Assembly (NCBI RefSeq): GCF_029541745.1
Contig: NZ_CP089746.1
Location: 1,798,001 to 1,862,000, forward strand
Direction of reading: 5' to 3'
Length of the DNA stretch: 64,000 nt
Source of the DNA: Streptomyces sp. LX-29
Lineage (GTDB): Bacteria; Actinomycetota; Actinomycetes; Streptomycetales; Streptomycetaceae
This document shows, in pieces, positions 10,570 to 19,000 of this stretch. The translations under genes and the position numbers were made by a program. How positions within the stretch are numbered: the stretch's first letter is position 1; each line of letters opens with the position of its first letter. The notes under the pieces were generated by a model. It saw nothing but the letters and a program-made list of their open reading frames with translations. It did not search any database and was not told where the DNA came from.

Positions 10570-13091
10570 CGCTCGCCCCCCGTCCGGCCCGGACGCGCGG
10601 GGCGCCCCGGGCGCGAGGCGCCGCCGAACCAGCGGCGCGGGCCGCGCGGCGGCGGCGCCGACAGGTCCTCGACGCCGGTGCCGATGCCGCTCTCCGCGCC
10701 GTGGATCCCCAGCTCCGCCCGCTTGCGGGCGAGTTCGGCGTCGAACGCCTGCCGGCCGGCGTCCAGCGGATCGGGCGGCAGCGGACGGTCCCGCAGCGGG
10801 TCCCGCTGGCCCAGCGAACGCAGCAGGTCCTCGGGGTGCGGCCGGTCGACCGCGCGCGGCGCGAAGGCGTCGGCCAGCACCTCCAGCGCGGGCAGCCGGG
10901 CCAGATCGCGCGGCGGGCCGTCCGGGTCCCCCGACGCCCCGGTCAACAGGTGGTACATCACCTGCGCCACGCTCCACACGTCGTCGCGCGGCTCCGCCTC
11001 GCCGCGCCCCGCCCGCTGCTCCGGGCAGACCCAGGGCGCCGTCTGGGGCAGCCCCTCGCGCGGGCGTCCGGTGCGCGTCGCCGCGTACGGCTCGGGCAGC
11101 CGCACATGGTGGCCGTCCCACAGCACGGCGTGCGGGGTCAGACCGCGGTGGACCACACCGAGGGCGGCCAGCAGCCGTACCGCGAGCACCAGTTCGCGGG
11201 CGATCTGCTGGTGCGCGCGGACCGGAAGCCGGCCGCAGAGCGCGGCCAGCGGGGTGCCGCGGCGCGCGCCGTGGTGGCGATAGAAGACGAACGGCTCGGC
11301 CACGTCCAGGTGGTAGCCCTCCAGTCGGGCGAACAGCCGCCGGTAGGGGGCGTCGCCATAGGCGCGCCGCACCGCGAGTCCGACCGCGATCTCCGCCTCC
11401 AGCCGGTCCCGCGCCCGGTGGTCGGTGCGCGCGGAGGCCGACAGCCGGTACTGCACCACGTCCCACCCGGTACCGAGTGTCAGCCGCCGGCCGCGCAGCG
11501 GCTCCCGTCCCGGCGCGGGCTCCTCGCCTCGCGGCCAGGCGGCCATCCGGACCGCCGTCCCCTCGTCGGTGCAGAACACCAACTCCTCCGGTTCCCGCCC
11601 GTCTCCCGGGCGCGCCGCGCCGTCACCACCGCCCGAGGACCCGTCCCGGGAGACCCTCTCGTCCGCCGACGCCCCCACACCCGCACCCGCCTGTTCCACT
11701 GACTCGCCGGCCTTTCCTGACACCCGCTGCGCGCGGGCCTCCGTACGCTCCACGGCCCCGCCTCCCGGCGGGCCGCCACCCCGCGGTACCCCTGCGGCGC
11801 CCCTGGCCGGCTCGGCCCGCCGGGCCCAGGCCACGCCCGTCGACGCGGAGCCCGCCCCCGACCGACGCCGCACCGCCCGCGCGGCGCCGCCCGGCGCACC
11901 CCGACCCGACGGCCACAGCCCGGAATCCATGGGGGCCCTGACGGCAACCCCGGCCGGCTCGCCGCACCCCGCCGTCACGCGCACCACGGCACCGGCCGGC
12001 TCGGCCCGCCCGGACAGCGCACGCACCGCCACACCCGCCGACACGGAGCCCGCCCCCGACCGACGCCGCACCGCCCGCGCGGCGCCGCCCGGCGCACCCC
12101 GACCCGACGGCCACAGCCCGGAATCCATGGGGGCCCTGACGGCGACCCCGCCCGGCTCGCCGCACCCCGCCGTCACCCGCACCACGGCACCGGCCGCCAC
12201 GGGGACTTGCCCCGACCCGCGCAGCACCCGACGCCTCACCGCTCTCGCGGCCCCTCCCGGCGCACCACAGCCCGACGGCCACAGCCCGGAATCACCGGGG
12301 ACACCGACGACGGCCCCGGCCCCCTCGCCGCACCCCGTCGTCACCCGCACCGCGGCACCGGTCGCCACAGGGACCTGCCCCGACCCGCACCACACACCGA
12401 CTCCGCACGGGAGCGCCAGAGGCGGGCCGAGCGGCGGGACACGACCCGGCGGGGCGGCCGGCCGTCTCACGGACCCGCTCGGCGCACCACGGCCCGACAG
12501 CCACAGCCGCCGAACGGCCACACAACCCGGTGCCGGCGCCCCAACCGCCGGCCCGCCACCACCCAGGACATCGACGGCGGCCCCGGCCGCCTCCCCGCAC
12601 CCCGCCGTCACGCGCACCACGGCACCGGTCGCCACGGGGACCTGCCCCGACCCGCGCCACACACCGACTCCACACGGGAGCGCCGCAGGCGGGCCGAGCG
12701 GCGGGACACGGCCCGGCGGGACGGCCGGCCGTCCCACGGACCCGCTCCGTGGCGGGCCGCCGTCGCACGGCGCGGCCGGGGTCGCGTCCTGCCGGACCGG
12801 CGCGGCGGCGGCCTCCGGCCACCCCGGCGGCCGCCCGGCACGCGTGCCCTCCGGGGCCGCTGCCCCGATCGGCTGCTCACCACCGCGCGAAGCGCCGGCG
12901 GCGGGCCGGGGCGGCTCGGTCGTCGCCTGGGCCCGGCGCGCTCCGGGCCCGCACGCCTGGAGTCGGCCACCGCCCGGCGGCGCGTCGCCGGGCCAGCCGG
13001 CCGGGGGGCGGGGGCAAGGAGTGTCGTGTCCGGCAGGGGCGTCCGATGCTCCCCGGCGGGCCCCGTTGTCCATGACGTACCGCTCCCTCAT
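10566..13091 (-). CDS. Pseudokinase with a long repeat-rich N-terminal region
   Basis: An 841-aa protein. Residues from about 500 to 760 have the outline of a Ser/Thr protein kinase: HRGLTPHAVLWD (648-659) stands where HRDLKPxNVL is expected, and DDVWSVAQVMYHLLTG matches the region after the APE motif. The catalytic Asp of HRD is Gly, DFG is absent (RLPEPY at 664-669), and no VAIK lysine is clear, so it is probably inactive and acts as a scaffold or sensor. Residues 1-480 are a low-complexity region made of imperfect 56-, 66- and 89-codon repeats. The ATG at 13091 overlaps the upstream stop as ATGA, which supports the long start. The minus-strand frame is open throughout, but so are others in this GC-rich stretch. 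Confidence 0.6.
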   Translation of the reverse strand: MRERYVMDNGARRGASDAPAGHDTPCPRPPAGWPGDAPPGGGRLQACGPGARRAQATTEPPRPAAGASRGGEQPIGAAAPEGTRAGRPPGWPEAAAAPVRQDATPAAPCDGGPPRSGSVGRPAVPPGRVPPLGPPAALPCGVGVWRGSGQVPVATGAVVRVTAGCGEAAGAAVDVLGGGGPAVGAPAPGCVAVRRLWLSGRGAPSGSVRRPAAPPGRVPPLGPPLALPCGVGVWCGSGQVPVATGAAVRVTTGCGEGAGAVVGVPGDSGLWPSGCGAPGGAARAVRRRVLRGSGQVPVAAGAVVRVTAGCGEPGGVAVRAPMDSGLWPSGRGAPGGAARAVRRRSGAGSVSAGVAVRALSGRAEPAGAVVRVTAGCGEPAGVAVRAPMDSGLWPSGRGAPGGAARAVRRRSGAGSASTGVAWARRAEPARGAAGVPRGGGPPGGGAVERTEARAQRVSGKAGESVEQAGAGVGASADERVSRDGSSGGGDGAARPGDGREPEELVFCTDEGTAVRMAAWPRGEEPAPGREPLRGRRLTLGTGWDVVQYRLSASARTDHRARDRLEAEIAVGLAVRRAYGDAPYRRLFARLEGYHLDVAEPFVFYRHHGARRGTPLAALCGRLPVRAHQQIARELVLAVRLLAALGVVHRGLTPHAVLWDGHHVRLPEPYAATRTGRPREGLPQTAPWVCPEQRAGRGEAEPRDDVWSVAQVMYHLLTGASGDPDGPPRDLARLPALEVLADAFAPRAVDRPHPEDLLRSLGQRDPLRDRPLPPDPLDAGRQAFDAELARKRAELGIHGAESGIGTGVEDLSAPPPRGPRRWFGGASRPGRPARPGRTGGER
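11810..12760. repeat. Long in-frame tandem repeats in the pseudokinase gene
   Basis: A block repeats with a 198-bp period (anchor GGAGCCCGCCCCCGACCG at about 11847 and 12045, differing at a few bases over about 150 bp). A second family (anchor CGGCACCGG plus a following GACCTGCCCCGACCC-like stretch) recurs near 12185, 12353 and 12620. All spacings are multiples of three. Confidence 0.75.
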
Positions 13092-16018
13092 CCGTACTCG
13101 TTCCCTGAACCCTGCGTGTCACCACGGAATCTGACCGTCCGTATGGAGCCGGTGCGCGGCGGCAACAGCCGCAGGACGCCCGCGTAGCGGCCGGCGGGGG
13201 TCCAGACGATGTCGTCGGCCACGACCGCGCTGGAGCGGCGCACGGCCTCCGGGGCGAAGCGCACCCGGCGGCTGGCGTGACGGTCGCGGGAGAGCAGCCG
13301 ACGGTGCTCCGCGGCGCACAGGGCCAGCGGCGCGATGCCGTGCTCCTCCGTCTCCAGCGTCCTGACCACCCGTTCGGGCGCGATGCCGAGCAACACCGCC
13401 GGTTCGGGGCGCTCCCGCTCGGGGCGGGCGTGCGGCGGAGGGGCCGCCACCCCGTCCCGCGCCAGCCGGGCGCTCTCGGCGGCCAGCAGCTCGCGCACCC
13501 GCTGGTCGAGCGGAAAGCCGGCGGCGGTGCCCGGGTCGCGCTCGATGGTCCCCCAGTACGGGGCCAGCAACTGGGCGATCCCCTCGGCGATGTCGGCCGC
13601 CAGCGTCTCGGTCAGTTCGGGGCCACCGTCGCCGGCCTCCCGCTCGAGCCAGGGCGCGGCGCGGCGCTCGCGCGGATACGGCTCGCCGACGCCGTCGGCG
13701 GCATGCCCCGCCGCCGCGTACGGAGTGCCGTACCAGCCGTACTCCCCGCTGTCACGCGGCCCGTCGCCCGGCGGCCCGTCGTCGTGGACGCCGCCATCGT
13801 GGAAACCGCCGTCGTGGAAGCCGTTGCCCGGCGGCCCGTTGTCGCGCGCCCCGTCGTCGTGGACGCCGCCGTCGTGGAAACCGTCGTCGTGGAAACCGTC
13901 GTCGTGGACGCCGCCGTCGTGGACGCCGTCGTGGAACACGCCGCCGCCACGTCCGTCGTCGCGAAGTCCGTCGGCCCGGTGCCCGTTGTCGTACGGGCGG
14001 CCCCCGTGTCCGCTTCGCTCGCGGTCGGCCGGGTTCCCGCTCTCGTGTCCCGCCGTGGGGGTCTCGGCGTACCCGGTCGTACCGGCTTCGGGGTACGGCT
14101 CGCCCACCGCCTCGCCCCAGGGGTCGGGGCCGCCGCTCCACTCGTCCCAACCCCCGTGCCATTCGTCCGTCCAGCCGTCGCCGCGGTCCCAGCCGTCCGG
14201 GTGGGCGTATGGCTGGTCGTACGGGCCGTACTCGCCGCCCTTCTCCCGGCCGTCATGGTCGCCGGCGCCGTGGGGCGCGGTGCCGGGGCCCCGCGCGGGC
14301 ACCGCCGCGGCCGCCGCACGGCGGATCATCGTGGCGATGGCGCGGGCGCCGTCGGCGCAGTACAGCCGGGCGTCGGCGAGCAGCCAGTCGTGCACGACGG
14401 CGTCCGTGAGGATGTCGTCCAGGGTGTGCAGCGCGGTCCGGGCCTCGGGGACACCGGCCCTCTCCCACCAGGCGTCGACCGCGGCCGTCCAGCGGCGCAC
14501 GGCCAGCACCGGCAGCAGGAGCAGGGCGAACAGCAGGCCGCCGAGGCCCAGCCACGCCGGGGCCCCGAGCAGCTTGCCGGCGGCGGCGCCGACCGCCGCG
14601 CCCAGCAGGCCCGCGGCGAGCTGCGCGAGGGCCCCTGAGGTGCCACCGCTGTCGACACGCGGCCGCCGCGCGAAGGCCCGGTCGGTCAGCCCGGCGGCGG
14701 CCACCGCGGTCAGCGGCCCCAGCGCCCAGCCCGGGCCCGGCCACAGCCCGGCCGCGGCCGTCAGCGCGCAGGTGGCGGCCAGTTCGCCGCGGCGCGCACC
14801 GCGGACCGTGAACGGGTGCGCGCCGACGAGGCGGTCCGCCAGTCCCGGCGGGCAGGCGTCGGCCAGCCCGGGCAGCCGGGCGGCGCTGCTGGTGGGCGTC
14901 GCCAGATCCGACAGCGCGCCGAGGCGGGCCGCCGCCGAGCGCAGCGGAAGCCGCTTGGCCAGCAGCTCCTGGGCGTAGCCGCGCAGCGCCGGGCCGACCC
15001 GCTCGCGCGAGGTCTCCGGGACGCGGGGCAGGTCGATGCCGTACTCGTGCAGCCGGCGGCGCTGCTCGGGCGGCAACCCCACTCGGTCGCCGTCGCGCAG
15101 CGCGTCCTCCACGGTGTCGCGGTAGGCGACGAGGTCGGCCGCCACCTGTTCCAGGCAGCCGGCGAGGTCGCTGTCGCGGCCGGTTCGGCCGAACAACCCG
15201 GCCGCGCCGCGCAGTCGCTGGTACTCCCGCTCCGCCTCGTCCAGCGCGTACTCCGCCGCGCGCAACCGGATCGCGGCCTCGCCGCCCGCCCGGCGCCACA
15301 CCGTCTCCTCGACGCTCTTGGGCACCGACGGGCCGACCAACGGCGCCAGTGCGGCCGGCAGTTCGTCCATGGCAGGGGCGAACGAGGCGGTCGGGCCGGG
15401 CACCTCCTCGCCGACCAGGTCGGCGAGCGCCTGCCGCCAGGCGCGCTCGCGGTCCGCCGCCGCCAGGTCGTGTTCCAGCACGCGCAGCGCGGGCACGGCC
15501 ACCCCCTCCGGCAGCTCCCCGATCGCGTGCAGCACGGCGTCGAAGACGGAGGCACCCGCGAGAAGTTCGACCAGGGGATGCAGCACCTCCTCCACCGTCC
15601 TGGGGTCCTCCTCGGGGTCGGCCGTCCCCGCGTACGGGTCGAGGACCCACAGCACCCCGACCGCCGGCGGCCGCAGCGTGGAGGGGCGTTCCAGGGCCCA
15701 CTGGGTCGGCGACGCGGCCGCCCGTAGGTCGTCCTCGGTGGATCCGGCGTGGGGGGCGCCGATCGCCAGGCACAGCGCGTGCCCGTTGCCGTACGAGAGC
15801 ACCTGCTCGTACACCTGCTGGTGGCCGGCGAGCCCCTCGGCCGTGTCCAGCAGCAGGAAGCGGCCGGCCGTCGTCACCGGCGTGCCGCCGAGCGACTCGC
15901 GTACCGCGCGGTGGAGTTCCGCGGGGTCGCTGAACCGCGCCCCCGCGGCACGGAGGTCCAGCGTCACCACGGGCGCCCCGGAGGCGGCCGCCGGGGCGGT
16001 GGGCGCAAACGTGTTCAC
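13088..16018 (-). CDS. Large membrane protein of unknown function in the GTPase/tubulin-like locus
   Basis: A 976-aa protein with no family I recognise. The first 450 residues are soluble, alpha/beta then helical, with a charged coiled-coil-like stretch (AEYALDEAEREYQRLRG). Two or more hydrophobic segments follow around residues 430-550, including GLGGLLFALLLLPVLAV. A His/Asp/Gly repeat region (FHDGGVHDDG type) comes next, then a conserved-looking C-terminal 200 residues with a run of arginines. The start is GTG at 16018, overlapping the tubulin-like gene's stop as GTGA. Its place between tubulin-like protein and pseudokinase suggests it is the membrane platform of the complex (inference). 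Confidence 0.6.
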   Translation of the reverse strand: MNTFAPTAPAAASGAPVVTLDLRAAGARFSDPAELHRAVRESLGGTPVTTAGRFLLLDTAEGLAGHQQVYEQVLSYGNGHALCLAIGAPHAGSTEDDLRAAASPTQWALERPSTLRPPAVGVLWVLDPYAGTADPEEDPRTVEEVLHPLVELLAGASVFDAVLHAIGELPEGVAVPALRVLEHDLAAADRERAWRQALADLVGEEVPGPTASFAPAMDELPAALAPLVGPSVPKSVEETVWRRAGGEAAIRLRAAEYALDEAEREYQRLRGAAGLFGRTGRDSDLAGCLEQVAADLVAYRDTVEDALRDGDRVGLPPEQRRRLHEYGIDLPRVPETSRERVGPALRGYAQELLAKRLPLRSAAARLGALSDLATPTSSAARLPGLADACPPGLADRLVGAHPFTVRGARRGELAATCALTAAAGLWPGPGWALGPLTAVAAAGLTDRAFARRPRVDSGGTSGALAQLAAGLLGAAVGAAAGKLLGAPAWLGLGGLLFALLLLPVLAVRRWTAAVDAWWERAGVPEARTALHTLDDILTDAVVHDWLLADARLYCADGARAIATMIRRAAAAAVPARGPGTAPHGAGDHDGREKGGEYGPYDQPYAHPDGWDRGDGWTDEWHGGWDEWSGGPDPWGEAVGEPYPEAGTTGYAETPTAGHESGNPADRERSGHGGRPYDNGHRADGLRDDGRGGGVFHDGVHDGGVHDDGFHDDGFHDGGVHDDGARDNGPPGNGFHDGGFHDGGVHDDGPPGDGPRDSGEYGWYGTPYAAAGHAADGVGEPYPRERRAAPWLEREAGDGGPELTETLAADIAEGIAQLLAPYWGTIERDPGTAAGFPLDQRVRELLAAESARLARDGVAAPPPHARPERERPEPAVLLGIAPERVVRTLETEEHGIAPLALCAAEHRRLLSRDRHASRRVRFAPEAVRRSSAVVADDIVWTPAGRYAGVLRLLPPRTGSIRTVRFRGDTQGSGNEYG
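13770..13940. repeat. 15-bp-type repeats coding FHDGG/VHDDG
   Basis: About ten imperfect units built around GTCGTCGTGGA and related words encode alternating HDG and HDD pentapeptides. The composition differs sharply from the flanking coding sequence. Confidence 0.7.
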
Positions 16019-19000
16019 AGCCGGCCCTCCCGCCGTGTCTCGTCGTCCCACGGGTCGTCCCACGCCCCGTCGTCCGCCCCCGGCCCGCCGCCGGCGTCGC
16101 CCGCGGCACGGTCGGAAACGGCCCGGTCGCGGACAGCCCGATCACGGACAGCCCGATCACCGACCTCCCGGTCACCGACGGCATGATCGTCGGCGTACCG
16201 GTCCTGGGCGTGCCGGTCCTGGGCGTACCGGCGCTCGGTGTACGGATCCTCGGCGTACGGATCCTCGGCGTACGGATCGTCGGCGTACGGATCGTCGGCG
16301 TACCGATCGGCGCTCCAGCGGTCGTCGGACGACCCGTCGCCGGAGTCCCGGCCGCCGCCCCCGCCCTCGCCCGTCGCGCGGTGGGAGGACGCCTCGGCCC
16401 AACCGCGTTCCCCACGACCGCCGAGCGGCCCGCCCTCGGCCACCCGGCCATCGGGCCCCCGACCGTCCGCCCCCGCGTCGTCGGCCACAGCCCCGGGCCC
16501 GTCGCCGGTCCGCCAGTCGCCGGTCCGCCCGTCGCCGGGCGCCCGGTCGTCGACGAACCCGTCGTCGGCGAAACCGTCGTCGTCATAGCGATCATCGGTG
16601 ACACGGTCGCCGGGCGTACGGCCAGCCCTCTCACGGTCGCCCGCCGGACGGCCGCCCCTCGCGCGGTCGCCGGGCGTACGGAGGCGGTCGCCGGCGGCGG
16701 CGTCGCCCGCGTGCCCGCCCTCGCCGTACCGGTCGTCGGCCTCCCGGTCGCCGGACGGCCGCCCCCGGGTGCTCCCGTGCCGCGGTGGTCGGGCGCCGTC
16801 CGCCCGGCCGCCGGGACGCCGATCGGCGGCGTCCCGGTCATCCGCGGCCCGGTCGCCGGGACCCCGGTCATCGGCCGACCGGCCGGCCCCGTGGTCGGCC
16901 CGTCGGCGGCCGTCCGGGGTGGAGCGGTCGGAGCGGATCGGCCGGCCGGAGGGGCCCGCCGAACCGCGGGCGCCGTACGCCGGGGAGCCCCACGAGCCGT
17001 CGGCGTCGTCGGCGTCGTCGGCGCCCGCACGCGAACCCGCCCCCGCGCGGTGGCCGTTGAGCCGACCGGCGGGACGGCCTCCGCCTCCGGAGCCGGTTCC
17101 CGGGCCGGCGAGTCGGCCCTCGGCCCCGCCTCCGTGGTCGCGGCCGCTCACCGCCTCCACCAGGGAGCGGAGGGTGGCGCGGTTGGCACGGAGGCCGCGG
17201 GGGAAGCGGAGGTCGAGGGCGCCGTCGAGGGTGACCGTCCAGAAGTCGCGGAGCGGGGGGATCCACTCGCGGCCGTCCTCGTCGAGCCGGTGGGCGAGGA
17301 CGTCGAGCTGGTCGGCGGCGTCGGGCGCGACGCGGTCCAGGAAGGTCCGCAGCAGCGGGTGCGGCTCGCTCGGGGAAGTGCTCAACCCCTCGGGGAGCGT
17401 CTCCATCAGCACCCCGCAGAAGTCCTTGGTGGCCGTGCCGGCGTCCAGCAGCGCCCACCGCTCGTAGGCGCGCAGCAGGTCGGACCAGCTGGTGACGGAG
17501 CGGTCGTACGGCTCCAGGGCGAGGGTCATGGTCACCGCGTCCCGCGCGTCGTCGCCGCGCCGCAGCCGGAAGCGGACCCGGTCCGGGGAGAGCGGATCGC
17601 CGACGACCTCGACCTGCCCGTTCCACATCGCGCACAGCATCCGCTGGAGGATGCGCTGCCGGTCGGACTCGGTGCTGGCCAGCCATGCCTCCCGGTAGCC
17701 GGTGCGCTGGCGCCAGGCCAGGTAGTCCTCGCGCCCCTCCTTGTCCCGCGCCCGACCCCACAGCCGCAGCACCTGCCGTACCTCGGAGACCTCGGTCAGG
17801 CTCATCTCGCTGCGGAAGAGCACCACGGTGATGGACTCGGTGGGCACCGCGCGGAACTCCGGCGGCATCCGGTTCTCGTCGCGCGGCAGCAGCAGCGTCT
17901 GCTCCAGGAAGCGGTCGACGCTGCCGGTCGCCTTGGTCTGCGGTCGTACGATCAGGACCTTCAGCTTGCCGGTGCCGTCCGGGGTGAAGCCGGCCGGCAG
18001 CATCCCGGCCAGCTGGGACCGGAACTGCTCCTGCCACTTCTCGTCGACCGTGGCCGCCGCCTCCGCGTCGCCGGCCGCCGCCGCCAGCAGGTCGCCCAGC
18101 GAGGGCAGCAGCGGCCGCTCCTGGTGGACGCCCGTCTCCACGAACAGCCTCTTGACGCGCTGCTCCAGGACCGCCTTGACCTCCTTGACGGCGGCGCGCG
18201 GCGAGAGCTGCACGGCGCTCAACGCGCGCAGCCAGTGGCCGGGTTCGACGATCCGGGCCAGCAGCGCCGCCTCGTCCTGGTGCTCGGCCAGGCCCTCGCG
18301 CTGGAGCAGCCGCGCCATCACGTCGTCGTAGAAGGCGCCGAGGGTGTGCTGGGGCGGCAGCAGGTAGGACACGCCGGTGCGGTCCTCGCGGTACAGCTCC
18401 TTCTTCCGCTCCAGGAACAGCCCGCTCTCCTCCTCCTCGTGGTCGCGGAAGGCCCGCACCAGCGCCGAGACGTCCTTGATCACACGGTCGGCGGGCGGCC
18501 GCCAGCGGGACTCCTGCTCCTTCCACTGGTCGTGCCAGACCCGGCACGCCGACCACCGGTACCAGGCGTCCTGTTCGCCCAGCGCCGCCTCCACGTCCGG
18601 GTCGCCCCAGCGGGCGGGCACCAGCCCGGCCATCCCACGGCTGATCCGGGGCACCGGGGGCGGCGTGGGCTGCACGCCCTCGGGGGCGTGCGGGCGGTTG
18701 CGGCGGTTGTCCAGCATTCCGGCGAACCCGGCCGCCGCCACCTGGTCCCGGTCGCCCGGATTGCCGGCCAACACCCTCTCCAGGCGGAACGGGTCGTGCT
18801 CCTGGAGCAGCGTCTGGACGGCCCGGCGCGGGGTGAACCGCTCCGCGATCTCCCCCACCCGCCGGTCCAGCCGACGGTCCAGCTGGGCCAGTTGGTCCTC
18901 CATGTCGCCGACGCGGTCGCGCAGCGCCTGCCCGATCGCCTTGACGCCGCGGGGCAGCGGGTCGGGCAGCGCGACCTCCAGCGCCTCCCGCGTCCAGATC

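Noticed and set aside
11425..13134. Rightward 569-aa Pro/Thr-rich frame opposite the pseudokinase repeats
   Set aside because: The leftward frame is joined to neighbours by ATGA overlaps on both ends; the other strand has no start context. Kept only as a caveat.
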